This document shows positions 26,120-34,135 of a stretch of 64,000 nt of DNA, one piece after another. The notes under the pieces are model-generated. The model worked only from the letters and a program-made list of their open reading frames with translations. It was not told the origin of the DNA and searched no databases. Source of the stretch: Janthinobacterium psychrotolerans (GTDB taxonomy: Bacteria > Pseudomonadota > Gammaproteobacteria > Burkholderiales > Burkholderiaceae_D); the NCBI RefSeq assembly GCF_001677885.1, contig NZ_LOCQ01000058.1, positions 1-64,000 of the forward strand, read 5' to 3'. The position numbers and the translations under genes were made by a program. Each line of letters begins with the position of its first letter. Positions within the stretch are counted from its first letter, which is position 1.

Positions 26120-26466
26120 CAGAATTCCTCCATCTTCCAGCCGCCACCCGCCTTCTTCGGCAGCGCCTGCACGGCGACGAAACGCAGCGGGTACATATCG
26201 GCCGCGATCTTGATCTTCGCGCGCGCGTCGTCCTGCCAGTGGCCTTTGACTTCGTGCGCCTCCAGCGCGCCGCCGGCCAGCAGCACGGCAAAATCTGGCG
26301 TGTAAAACGTGTTGTCGGCCAGGCGGAATTTCAGACCCTCGAACTTGTACCAGGCCACCTCGCCGGCGGCCTTGCGCAGCTCTAGCGTCCTCGCGTAGGC
26401 AGCCTCGGTCTGGTTCATGGCGCCGACCTTGAGGCGGCCCAGCGCCTGCAAGCCACGGGCCATCAT
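26119..26466 (-). CDS. DUF1064-type endodeoxyribonuclease-like protein
   Basis: 115 residues with the pattern YARTLELRKAAGEV, LADNTFYTPDFAVLLAGG, EAHEVKGHWQDDARAKIK. The E...YTPDF...EVKG spacing is the PD-(D/E)xK core of DUF1064 proteins, related to phage Holliday-junction/T7 endonuclease I-like enzymes. It probably resolves branched DNA in replication or packaging. ATG 26466 overlaps the upstream stop by ATGA. Confidence 0.82.
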   Translation of the reverse strand: MMARGLQALGRLKVGAMNQTEAAYARTLELRKAAGEVAWYKFEGLKFRLADNTFYTPDFAVLLAGGALEAHEVKGHWQDDARAKIKIAADMYPLRFVAVQALPKKAGGGWKMEEF

Positions 26467-26822
26467 GAGCAGCCAACCAGTTCGGTGACCGCGCGCACAA
26501 CGGCCGCACGTGCAGCCTCATCGGGGGTACTGAAGTCGCCCAGCAGCACGGGGAACTTCCCGTACATGTCGCTTCGATTGATGATCGCCACCACATCTTG
26601 TCCGTCATGCGACCACTCCAGATCGACGCGGTGCTCGACGACCAGCAGGCCGGCCGCCGCCCAGTCGCTCATCCAGTCCGGTACCAGCGCCTGGCCACGG
26701 CTCTCTGCCGCGCCCGCCGGCGGCGTGCCGACCAGGGCGCCGCCTACTTCGGCAATGTTGGTCCAGCCAAGCAGCTCGGCCAGGCGTTTGTTTGCTGCGA
26801 TTTTATTTTCGTGATTTTTCAT
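26463..26822 (-). CDS. Small phage protein (ABA-sandwich-like)
   Basis: 119 residues: RLAELLGWTNIAEVGGALVG, LVPDWMSDWAAAGLL, and a final DEAARAAVVRAVTEL helix. This start-middle-end pattern is common in small proteins of phage replication regions. It overlaps both neighbours by four bases. Function unknown. Confidence 0.7.
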   Translation of the reverse strand: MKNHENKIAANKRLAELLGWTNIAEVGGALVGTPPAGAAESRGQALVPDWMSDWAAAGLLVVEHRVDLEWSHDGQDVVAIINRSDMYGKFPVLLGDFSTPDEAARAAVVRAVTELVGCS

Positions 26823-27673
26823 TTGAAGCCTTTTGAGCCGTTTTTTTGATTGCGGATGACCTCGGGTAGCGGGCCGCTATCGTTCGTCGCGTGGCGGCCC
26901 GGCACGTGAGCGCGGCGCAGTATTTGCCGTGGATCAGCAGCCTGCATTTCGGCGCGCGGATCGATTTGGCGCACGCGATCGTTCGTCGCACGCTTGAATT
27001 CGATGTCAGCCAGACGCTGTTGCTCGACGGCCGCCAGGCGGGCCGTTTCCTTGGCGGCGGCCGCCTCCACCTGCATCTGCTTGATCCTCGCCAGCTGCGC
27101 GCGTGCCGCGTCGTCCGGCGTTGAGTCTTTCTTTCCCGCCAGCAGGCCTGCCACGGCCGGCGCCGGCAGCAGTCCCGCCCTCACCGCGCTATCCAGCACC
27201 TCGACGTGCCGGGTCTTGTCCCAGCCCACCGATGCCACCCACTCGGCCGGCCGGCGGGCCAGGCGCGCCGCCGCAACGATGCGCTCGTACGCTTCCAGAA
27301 ACGGCTTGCGCGCGCTGATGGCGCCGCTGGAGTCGAGCACCGGCCGGCAGATCCGAAACGCCTCGGCGATCTCGGTCGTCCAGACCACGCTGGCCATTTC
27401 GTCCTGGCTGGTCAGCGCGATGGCCCAGGCCTCCTCCGCCCCTGGCCGGCCGTCCATGAGCTTGCAGCGCTTGGCGATGCCGGCCGGTACCGGAGCAAAC
27501 TCACCGTTTTCGTCTTGGTAGGCCTGCATGGCAGCCTGCACCGTGCGCAGCGGGTAAGGCTCAAGGTTAGCCTGCCAAGCGCGCACCATGGCGGGCTCGG
27601 GAAGCGACTTGCCGTAGGCGGCTAGCGTCTCGGCCAGCAGCTGCATGAAGCGCGGCGTGTCGGCGGCGTTCAT
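26819..27673 (-). CDS. Replication protein, helicase-loader-like (lambda P / G39P-like)
   Basis: 284 residues. The first 75 (RFMQLLAETLAAYGKSLPEP, then YPLRTVQAAMQAYQDENGEF) resemble the N-terminal domain of phage helicase loaders such as G39P. The rest is helical and basic, without Walker motifs, so it is not a DnaC-type ATPase. It follows the O-like initiator with an ATGA overlap, the lambda O-P order. Likely role: delivery of the host replicative helicase to the phage origin. Confidence 0.74.
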   Translation of the reverse strand: MNAADTPRFMQLLAETLAAYGKSLPEPAMVRAWQANLEPYPLRTVQAAMQAYQDENGEFAPVPAGIAKRCKLMDGRPGAEEAWAIALTSQDEMASVVWTTEIAEAFRICRPVLDSSGAISARKPFLEAYERIVAAARLARRPAEWVASVGWDKTRHVEVLDSAVRAGLLPAPAVAGLLAGKKDSTPDDAARAQLARIKQMQVEAAAAKETARLAAVEQQRLADIEFKRATNDRVRQIDPRAEMQAADPRQILRRAHVPGRHATNDSGPLPEVIRNQKNGSKGFK

Positions 27674-28581
27674 GCGGGCACCATGTCGATGATGTCGCCG
27701 GCCGGCGTGGCCGTGCCCAGCAGCTCACGCATGACCCGCTCATTCGTCTGCTCGATCGTCTCGCTGCCGGCGCTTGCACGGGCCTGGCCGGCATCGTTGC
27801 GGATGAAGCGATCGATGTGATCAGCATCGCGCAGGATCAGGTCCAAGCCATTGAACTTCGTGTTGCGGTCGTTCTGGCCCATGTTGTGCGGCGTCTTCGA
27901 GCAGCCACGAATGGCCCTGCAGATGTCGGCCGGAGAATAATTTTTGAGCGCCTTGGCGATCAGGCGCTTTCGTTTGCTGTCCAAGGCCGACTTTGGCGAA
28001 TCCATGACTTTTTGCCAAAACGCGAAAATCGTTTTCACGGGGTCGAGCTGGGCTTGCTCGACAAGGGGGTTTTTCTTCTGCTCTTGTTCCTGTTCTTGTT
28101 CCTGTTCCTGTTCTTGGCTTCGAAGGGGCTTGCAAGGGGCTTCGGAGGGGCTACCGAAATCCCGCATGTTTTTCATGTGGAAGAAGGCGGCATATTTCTC
28201 GTAGAAGCGTCGCAGATGCTCACTCTCCGGCAGATCGTTGTAATCGTTTTGAATGCCGATGCAGCGCTTGTCGTCCGGCTTCAGTTGGTCGGCGATCTGG
28301 TACGCGGCCATTTCGTAAACCCAAACCACCTCAGCTTCGTGGTCGTAGGCGCAAAACCCGGCTTCAATGGCTCCTCGAAGCCCCTTCGAAGCCCCTTCCA
28401 TGCCCAGGCCAGTCTCATGAGCGATGGTGACGATCGACAGGTAATACAGGCCGAGCATGTTGGACGTAGGTGCTGACATCAGGTACATACCGACGACCAG
28501 CGATTCCATGCCCTGCTTGCGCAGAGCCTTGCCGGTCTTGCCGATCCAGAATTTAGGGCTGACCTTTGCATAGTCACGCAT
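27670..28581 (-). CDS. Replication initiator, lambda O-like
   Basis: 303 residues from ATG 28581. The N-terminal 110 residues (VSPKFWIGKTGKALRKQG, then GLYYLSIVTIAHETG) are a winged-helix-type replication initiator domain. A Glu-Gln alternating run near residues 155-168 follows. The C-terminal half (KALKNYSPADICRAIRGCSK, NMGQNDRNTKFNGLDLIL) fits the helicase/loader-binding part of phage initiators. Tandem iterons lie within the coding sequence, as in lambda ori. Confidence 0.82.
   Translation of the reverse strand: MRDYAKVSPKFWIGKTGKALRKQGMESLVVGMYLMSAPTSNMLGLYYLSIVTIAHETGLGMEGASKGLRGAIEAGFCAYDHEAEVVWVYEMAAYQIADQLKPDDKRCIGIQNDYNDLPESEHLRRFYEKYAAFFHMKNMRDFGSPSEAPCKPLRSQEQEQEQEQEQEQKKNPLVEQAQLDPVKTIFAFWQKVMDSPKSALDSKRKRLIAKALKNYSPADICRAIRGCSKTPHNMGQNDRNTKFNGLDLILRDADHIDRFIRNDAGQARASAGSETIEQTNERVMRELLGTATPAGDIIDMVPA
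28122..28398. other. Candidate phage replication origin (iterons inside the initiator gene)
   Basis: Three tandem 11-mers at 28122-28154 (GAAGGGGCTTG, CAAGGGGCTTC, GGAGGGGCTAC) face two perfect GAAGCCCCTTC 11-mers at 28377-28398 with a degenerate third copy at 28366-28376, in opposite orientation. Beside the first cluster, 28072-28118 is strongly strand-biased (purine-rich on the minus strand), as next to lambda ori iterons. Role inferred. Confidence 0.62.
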
Positions 28582-28897
28582 GACCGCCCTCCTGCGCGCG
28601 CGCTGCGCCGAACAGTGCGGCCGCCAACGGCTCACCTTCCAGGCGCGGCTGTGTAGCGATCAGATGCGCCCACGTCTCGCCTGCAAGCACCTTTTCTACG
28701 GTGCGTACGTGCACGCCCATGCGCGCGGCCAGCGCCTCATTGCTCAAGTTGTCGCGGATGTGGGCGCGCAGGTCCTGGCGCTTTTCCTGCGCCGAGCGAA
28801 TCTCGCGCACTTGGTCATCCGTCAGTTTCGTTTGCGGGAGCGCCTGGCCGCGCGGCGCGAACTCATACGCGCGCATCAGATAGTCATCACGATTCAT
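28574..28897 (-). CDS. HTH DNA-binding protein upstream of the initiator
   Basis: A 107-residue protein from ATG 28897 (GAGAG six bases upstream; a GTG 12 bases earlier is possible). Residues 28-80 contain LTDDQVREIRSAQEKRQDLR, then LSNEALAARMGVHVRTVEKVL, a clear helix-turn-helix. It overlaps the initiator gene by 8 bases. Probably regulates or assists replication or transcription; no closer family is recognised. Confidence 0.74.
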   Translation of the reverse strand: MNRDDYLMRAYEFAPRGQALPQTKLTDDQVREIRSAQEKRQDLRAHIRDNLSNEALAARMGVHVRTVEKVLAGETWAHLIATQPRLEGEPLAAALFGAARAQEGGHA

Positions 28898-28905
28898 GGC
28901 GGCTC

Positions 28906-31533
28906 TCACGATTCACGCTCCGCATCCAGCGCCTCAAAGTCAAACAGCGTAGGCATACTCACCTCGCGCTCCATCGCCTGGCAGTAATGCACCTGGTCGG
29001 TGAAATATGCCGGGTTCAGTTCACTGCCGGCGCCGCGGCGGCCCAGCTTCATCGCGCGCACGGGCACGGTACCCAGGCCACAGAACGGGTCGTAGATCAC
29101 CTCGCCCGGGTTGCTATAGCGGCCGATGAGGCGGTCCACGATATCGATCTGGAATGGGCAAACGTGCTTTTCGACCGCGCGCGCCGACTGCTCGCCGTTC
29201 AGGGTGCGCATGCGCACGATGTCGTGCCACACGGCCGGGTCGGCGCTGCCCGGTGCCAGGCTGAGGTAATCCGCCGGCAAGGCCTTCCCGGCCAGCAGCG
29301 CCTCGCCCACCTCGACGTGGTATTCGTAGTTGTAGACGTTGTCGAGCGACATGCTGGTGAACAGCTTCGCCAGTTTGCCCGGGCCGAAACTGGCCAGCTC
29401 GGCCGCGCCCAGCAGGCGATCGCCACTGGAGCGCCAGAACGCATGCGCGTCGACCTGCCAGCGCGCCACGCTGTAGCCGGTACCGGGAATCGGCGCGGCC
29501 TTGCGATCAAACGGGATCCGGGTGCCAGCATCGTCCAGACACATCGGCTTGGCCTTGGTGACTGGCACATCGGCATAGCCGCGCGAGCGGTCCGTCTGCG
29601 GCTTGTGGAACAGTAGGATGTATTCCGGCGAGCCGACGCCCATCTTTGTGCCGTCCTTGCACACCTCGGAATAGCCCAGGCGGTAGGTCTGGTTGTTCTC
29701 GCGCACCACGTCGGTCACCACGGTGATCATGCCCATGTAGTCGAAGCCGTGCTTGATGCCGTGGAAGATCGCCTCGGCATGGAACGGGCTGACCGTTGGG
29801 ATGCCGGCGCCGGTGACGTTGCCAAAGTTGATTCGGTCTTTGACGTGGCAGGCGTAGATGCGGCCCGGCTGCAGGATGCGCAGCAGCTCGGGCGTAAGAA
29901 AGTCCATCTGCGCCCAGAAGTGATCGTTGTCCTGCGTGTGGCCGAAGTCGTTGTAGCTCGGCGTGTATTCGTAATGGTTGGCGAATGGAACGCTGGTGAT
30001 GATCATGCCGACCGAGTTGGTAGGCTGCTGCATCGCTTCGAGCACGCAATCGTTATTAGCCACCGAGAACCGCTCACCGGCCACCACGGCGCGCTCGACG
30101 CCGATGGTGCGCGCCAGCGAATCCTGCATGGACAGCTGGTCCAGGCCATAGTTGCGGATGATCTTGCCCATCGTTTCCTGCATTTCGTCGTGGCGGCGCC
30201 ACTTCTCCATCAGGTCAGCCAGTACCTTGCGCTCTACCTCCGTGTGGATGATGTCGATGCGCACGGGGTGCCGCTGCTGGAAGCGCTGGACGCGGTGGAC
30301 GGCCTGGATAAAATCGTTGAACTTGAACCCGATGCCCGCGAAAATCTCACGGTGGCAGTGCACCTGGAAGTTGCAGCCGCTACCGGCGATGATCGGCTTG
30401 GTCGACAGATCCTTGATCTTGCCGTCACTGAAGTCGGCGATGCGCTGCTCGCGCTGGTCCAGGTCCTGCGTACCCCACACGCTGACCACGCCGGGCACGG
30501 CCGCCTGGATGGCGTGGCGCTCATCCTCCAGGTCGTGCCAGATCAGGAAGTGATCATCAGGATCCGCAGCCATGATCTCGGCCACCTTGGCGACGCGCGC
30601 GGTCATGCTGTCGCGCTTCTCGCCGGCGGCGGCCGACAGGCCCATGGCCACGTTCGGGATCAGCAGGCCCTGGCCGTTCTTCTCGGCGCCGGCCGTGCTG
30701 TAATTGCTCGGCACCTCGTGAAAGCGCACATCGAGCGCTGGCAGGTCGTAGCCTTCGTCCGAATGGCCTAGGTCGCTGGGGCGCTGGATGAAAACGGCCC
30801 AGCTGGCCACCCAGAGCCAGAATTCCTGTTCCTTGTGCGGGTACAGCGTCAGGTTGCCGGCCTTCTCGCTGTCACGCTGGAAGAAGCGCGTCAGGGCCTG
30901 GCCGGTGTCCATCACACCCAGGAAGCCGGCATAGTGGATCAGTTCCTTGAAACGGTTCGGCGAAGGCGTGGCCGTGTAGACGAACTTGAACTCGACCTGC
31001 TCGAATAGCGGCAGGAACTCCTGATAGGTCTTGCTGCCGTAGCTGCGCAGCACGCTGGCCTCGTCCAGGCCGACGGCGCGGAACTTGCGCACGTCGATCT
31101 TGCCTTCGCGCACCGATTCGTAGTTCGTCAGGTAGACGACGTCCTGGCCGTCGATCTCGGCATCCGTGCGGATGAAGCGCACTTGCACCTCGTACTCGCC
31201 GGTGAATCGCTTGGCGGCCTCGCGGATGAACTCCTGGCGCACGCCCAGCGGCAGCACGATCAGGCGCAGGCCTGGCCGGTGGATGCCGATCTGGCGCATC
31301 ACTTCCAGGTTGGTGCTGGTCTTGTGCAGGCCGAACGAGGCGAAGATGGCGCGCTGGCCGCCGGCCAAGGCCCAGCGCACGATGTCGCGGGTGTGCGGCT
31401 TGAGGCCGGGGTGGATATCAGCCAGCGGCACGTCGAAACCCTTGCGCTGCGCCAGCTTGATCTTGGCGCGCAGGAATTCGCTGTACGCGGCTTCTTTCAG
31501 GTGTTTTTGCTCTTGCGGGCTAAATGCGCTCAT
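28906..31533 (-). CDS. Helicase-like / DNA N4-N6 methyltransferase fusion
   Basis: 875 residues. Residues 40-460 look like an SF2/SNF2-type ATPase: FASFGLHKT (about 65-72, degenerate P-loop with His for Gly), GLDEAS (Walker B), YTATPSPNRF (motif III), and HRVQRFQQRHPVRIDIIHT (motif VI region). Residues 470-875 are an amino-methyltransferase: IITSVPFANHYEY at the (D/S)PPY/F position with Val for Pro, and DPFCGLGTVPVRAMKLGRRG as the SAM motif. Likely modifies phage DNA against restriction. Both key motifs deviate, so activity is uncertain. Confidence 0.85.
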   Translation of the reverse strand: MSAFSPQEQKHLKEAAYSEFLRAKIKLAQRKGFDVPLADIHPGLKPHTRDIVRWALAGGQRAIFASFGLHKTSTNLEVMRQIGIHRPGLRLIVLPLGVRQEFIREAAKRFTGEYEVQVRFIRTDAEIDGQDVVYLTNYESVREGKIDVRKFRAVGLDEASVLRSYGSKTYQEFLPLFEQVEFKFVYTATPSPNRFKELIHYAGFLGVMDTGQALTRFFQRDSEKAGNLTLYPHKEQEFWLWVASWAVFIQRPSDLGHSDEGYDLPALDVRFHEVPSNYSTAGAEKNGQGLLIPNVAMGLSAAAGEKRDSMTARVAKVAEIMAADPDDHFLIWHDLEDERHAIQAAVPGVVSVWGTQDLDQREQRIADFSDGKIKDLSTKPIIAGSGCNFQVHCHREIFAGIGFKFNDFIQAVHRVQRFQQRHPVRIDIIHTEVERKVLADLMEKWRRHDEMQETMGKIIRNYGLDQLSMQDSLARTIGVERAVVAGERFSVANNDCVLEAMQQPTNSVGMIITSVPFANHYEYTPSYNDFGHTQDNDHFWAQMDFLTPELLRILQPGRIYACHVKDRINFGNVTGAGIPTVSPFHAEAIFHGIKHGFDYMGMITVVTDVVRENNQTYRLGYSEVCKDGTKMGVGSPEYILLFHKPQTDRSRGYADVPVTKAKPMCLDDAGTRIPFDRKAAPIPGTGYSVARWQVDAHAFWRSSGDRLLGAAELASFGPGKLAKLFTSMSLDNVYNYEYHVEVGEALLAGKALPADYLSLAPGSADPAVWHDIVRMRTLNGEQSARAVEKHVCPFQIDIVDRLIGRYSNPGEVIYDPFCGLGTVPVRAMKLGRRGAGSELNPAYFTDQVHYCQAMEREVSMPTLFDFEALDAERES

Positions 31534-32066
31534 GGGTGTTCCAATGTAGGTGGTGTGGTGACAGGCGCTGCTGCAGCGTCCCGCTGTTCAAATAAGAGTT
31601 GCGCGCACTCATCCATCAGCTCGGCCTGCGTGCCGTAGCGCGTTTCGAAGCGGGCCTTCCATGGATGAACCGCAATCAGGGTTTTATCTTCGCCGGTGCC
31701 GTCCTGGTGGTGACCGGCGCAAAGCGGCAGCACGAGCTGGTGGCAGCCAGGCTTCGTGCGGCCGTCGACGTGATGGATGCTGACGTGCGTATTGAAATTG
31801 CCGTCTTTCTTGCAGGCGACGCAGCCCAGCGCGGCCAGGCGGGACCACAGCAGCTTTTCGGCGGCCGTGACGGTGCGCTCCTTCGACTTCAAGCCGGCCT
31901 TGCGCTTCGGCGCCGTGCGCTGGTGTACCTGCACGGAGAGTATGCCGGTGCTGGACATGGGTGAGGCGCGCTTGAGTTTTGACACTTCGCGCTCCTCGAT
32001 GCGCTCGCCGCGCGCGAAGGCCGTTCGTTTCAGGCCGGCGCCCGGTTTAATGGATGAGCGTTTCAT
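31530..32066 (-). CDS. Ref-type RecA-dependent nuclease
   Basis: 178 residues. The N-terminal 60 are Lys/Arg-rich and disordered. Then LGCVACKKDGN, VSIHHVDGRTKPGCHQLVLP, LCAGHHQDGTGEDK and VHPWKARFETRYG match the HNH core of phage P1 Ref, which cuts RecA-bound displacement loops. His and Cys ligands are all present. ATG 32066 overlaps the preceding stop by ATGA, and that stop belongs to an apparently split gene. Probable role: recombination or exclusion. Confidence 0.85.
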   Translation of the reverse strand: MKRSSIKPGAGLKRTAFARGERIEEREVSKLKRASPMSSTGILSVQVHQRTAPKRKAGLKSKERTVTAAEKLLWSRLAALGCVACKKDGNFNTHVSIHHVDGRTKPGCHQLVLPLCAGHHQDGTGEDKTLIAVHPWKARFETRYGTQAELMDECAQLLFEQRDAAAAPVTTPPTLEHP

Positions 32067-32806
32067 TTCCCACCGCCAATACTCAACGTGTTACCATTCC
32101 GCCAACTTAAATTGGAGGCGGAATGGCTTGGTACGATAAGTGGGCAGTCATGGTTATCGCCGCCGCCATTGGCATGGCCGGATATAACGGCATTCCCTGG
32201 TGCAAAATGGGCGTGGCCGAGTGGGCGTACTGGGTTGGTGCGATTGGGACCGTGTGCACCCTTATAGGAACCATTTGGCTTGCAACGGTTGAGTCTAGAC
32301 GTCGCCGCAAGGAGCAACTCTCTCTTGCAATCGTTATGGCAATCGAATGGTCCTTCCGTCTCAGATTCATACAGGCAACGTTGAAAAGTATTATGAATAC
32401 TTTGGATGTTGAGCCTGGGGATTTTAATCTGCCGGACTATAACCAATGCGCTAAAGCGCTTGAGTCTATCGGTAGTTGGACTAGCGCAGACGTAGCGCCG
32501 CTTGTGGTTGCCGAACGTGATATAGCAACAAATCTCATGGTAGCTTCTAGCAATTTGCTTGGCAGTATCCCGATGATTAGAGTGCTCGACGAAGCTGTAA
32601 CGCGGGGTGTTATCCTGCATACTTCCGACGCTGACAAAGCAGTCACCAATAGGCTCGCATTCGCCCATGAAGGATTGAGTGACGCGGCACGCGAACTTGT
32701 AAAGTTTTTGCTTGAACACGGTGCAATCACTGAAAACTGATGCGTTGTGATAGTCGGTCATTTGCAGGCGCTGGGTGCCGGCTAAGAAAATATCTGCTTG
32801 GCTCAT
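32063..32806 (-). pseudogene. Small early gene apparently split by an opposite-strand insertion
   Basis: The start ATG (32806-32804) overlaps the preceding stop as ATGA, and the stop (32063-32065) overlaps the Ref start as ATGA, the coupling seen through this operon. In between, the frame runs antisense to the rightward membrane protein gene. The simplest reading is that a short gene starting MSQADIFLAG and ending SIGGGK was split by insertion of about 650 bp. The frame stays open, perhaps by chance. Confidence 0.45.
32123..32740 (+). CDS. Membrane-anchored cargo protein, opposite strand
   Basis: 205 residues. Two N-terminal hydrophobic segments (WAVMVIAAAIGMAGY at 7-21 and WVGAIGTVCTLIGTIWLA at 37-54) precede a basic SRRRRK stop and a soluble helical domain of 145 residues. 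ATG 32123 has a strong GGAGG site. GC is lower than in neighbours, and it reads against the leftward early operon, so it probably has its own promoter in lysogens. Two membrane helices plus a cytoplasmic domain fits superinfection-exclusion proteins, but there is no sequence proof. Confidence 0.7.
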   Translation: MAWYDKWAVMVIAAAIGMAGYNGIPWCKMGVAEWAYWVGAIGTVCTLIGTIWLATVESRRRRKEQLSLAIVMAIEWSFRLRFIQATLKSIMNTLDVEPGDFNLPDYNQCAKALESIGSWTSADVAPLVVAERDIATNLMVASSNLLGSIPMIRVLDEAVTRGVILHTSDADKAVTNRLAFAHEGLSDAARELVKFLLEHGAITEN

Positions 32807-33417
32807 GTTGACTTTCCGATCATCGTCACAACACGGCGCGCCGCGCCCAGCCGGCGGCGCGCGACCTTGCGCTCTTGAATTGCGTTGTGGGCGGCGAGGC
32901 AATGCGGGCATGCGCTAATGATTTCCAGCGCGTCGCTCGGCTCCATCCATTCCTTGTGCATGCCATGGCCGCTGTCGTTCTCGACGTTTTCGGAGGCGTA
33001 GGCCTGCGACAGATGTGTAGCTGGCCCTCTGTCGTTGAATTCAACAGGGTCTTTCATCATCGGGCATGCGCTCAGGCTGTCGCCGATGACCTTGCTGATG
33101 CGCTTGACCTCGCCGGCTGCGGCTACCAACTCCCGACAGGCGGCCAGCGCGCGCTGTTCGGGTGCAGGCAAGTCGGCAGGCGACGCCACAGCGCGCCGGC
33201 GCGCCCGGGCCGCCAGCTTGGCGCGAACCCGGTGATATCGATCGGCATCCTGATGCATGGTGCAAGTTTCCGGGGCGACGTCACGCCCGTTGCCGGGCGA
33301 GCAGTCGCAAAACCTGCTCAAGATGGCGGCAGCCTCGGCATTGCACGCGGCAGCCAGAGATAGCCAGCGGCGCCGGCCGCCGTGGAATACAGTTGCGGTC
33401 GAAATTTTAATGGTCAC
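32803..33417 (-). CDS. Early phage protein with Cys motifs, unknown function
   Basis: 204 residues from GTG 33417 (GTGA overlap with the upstream stop). It has a basic Arg-rich middle (KLAARARRRAVASP) and a C-terminal CPHCLAAHNAIQERKVARRR segment, which with earlier CDCSPG and ETCTMH residues could bind zinc. Similar unnamed genes lie in phage early operons. No catalytic motif is recognised. Confidence 0.62.
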   Translation of the reverse strand: MTIKISTATVFHGGRRRWLSLAAACNAEAAAILSRFCDCSPGNGRDVAPETCTMHQDADRYHRVRAKLAARARRRAVASPADLPAPEQRALAACRELVAAAGEVKRISKVIGDSLSACPMMKDPVEFNDRGPATHLSQAYASENVENDSGHGMHKEWMEPSDALEIISACPHCLAAHNAIQERKVARRRLGAARRVVTMIGKST

Positions 33418-33845
33418 GATTCATCCTCCATCGCGCGCTTGATGCCAGCGCCATCGAGGCCAGCCGCCTTGCAACCCAAGCGGGTGGCGTGGAAGTACGT
33501 CATTTCGTTGGCAGCACGGCCGGCCGTGGCCAGGCCGGCGACCACCAGGCGCTGCATGGCCTCGTGCGTCTGTCCGCCGCCGGCGGCATAGTAGTTACGC
33601 CAGCCCCACTTCGATTTCGGGTATTGCTTCACGGCGCCCAGCATGTGCTGGAGCTTGGCGAAGTCGCCAGGCATGATTGCGTCGCGGATGGCGGCCAGCG
33701 CGCAGGCGGCGCATTTGCCGTGCTGGGATAGTTGTTTGGCGGTGCTGGCATTGCCGCAGGCGCAGATCTTGCGGATCAGGGAAAAGTCGGGCGCGGCCTG
33801 GTTCGCCAAGTGGTGGCGTGTGGTCTGAGCGGGATTGGCGATCAT
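33414..33845 (-). CDS. Early phage protein with CxC...CxxC motif, unknown function
   Basis: 143 residues from ATG 33845. Residues 28-48 (KICACGNASTAKQLSQHGKC followed by AAC) hold four Cys in a zinc-ribbon-like spacing. Later WRNYYAAGGGQTHEAMQRLV and FHATRLGCKAAGLDG are helical. The frame continues upstream against the rightward gene at 33877, so the start is set by where that gene begins. The ribosome-binding site is poor, consistent with a disturbed upstream junction. Confidence 0.6.
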   Translation of the reverse strand: MIANPAQTTRHHLANQAAPDFSLIRKICACGNASTAKQLSQHGKCAACALAAIRDAIMPGDFAKLQHMLGAVKQYPKSKWGWRNYYAAGGGQTHEAMQRLVVAGLATAGRAANEMTYFHATRLGCKAAGLDGAGIKRAMEDES

Positions 33846-33876
33846 GATATGATGTGCCTTTGATAAGGAGATTTCC

Positions 33877-34134
33877 ATGCAGGAACAGGAAGAGCCGTCC
33901 GCAATAAGGATCAGAGGTATAGGCAAGGCCACGGTGACTGGGAATATAACCAACGGAAAGAAAATTCTTGATGCTGAAGACGTACAGGATCTTGATGTTC
34001 GCGAGAACATTTCTTTGCATGCTTTTACAGCTGGAACTGGGAAGCCTTGGTATAAAGAAATTGGGATTGGGACGGTAACTGCCGTCTTAGCCGGCGTTAT
34101 TCTTATAGGTCTTTCATGGCTGGGCCTTAAGTAA
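33877..34134 (+). CDS. Tail-anchored small membrane protein, opposite strand
   Basis: 85 residues: an acidic start (MQEQEEPSAIRIRGIG), a compact beta-like middle (ATVTGNITNGKKILDAEDV), and a C-terminal membrane segment (IGTVTAVLAGVILIGLSWLG). A strong AAGGAG site precedes ATG 33877, and a TATGAT -10 candidate lies at 33848-33853. Low GC. Like the gene at 32123 it is transcribed against the early operon. Lysogenic cargo is likely; a channel or immunity role is only a guess. Confidence 0.65.
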   Translation: MQEQEEPSAIRIRGIGKATVTGNITNGKKILDAEDVQDLDVRENISLHAFTAGTGKPWYKEIGIGTVTAVLAGVILIGLSWLGLK

Positions 34135-34135
34135 T

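Noticed and set aside
28072-28120. Short tandem repeats, possible CRISPR
   Set aside because: They are codon repeats for a Glu-Gln run inside the initiator gene; no spacers of regular length.
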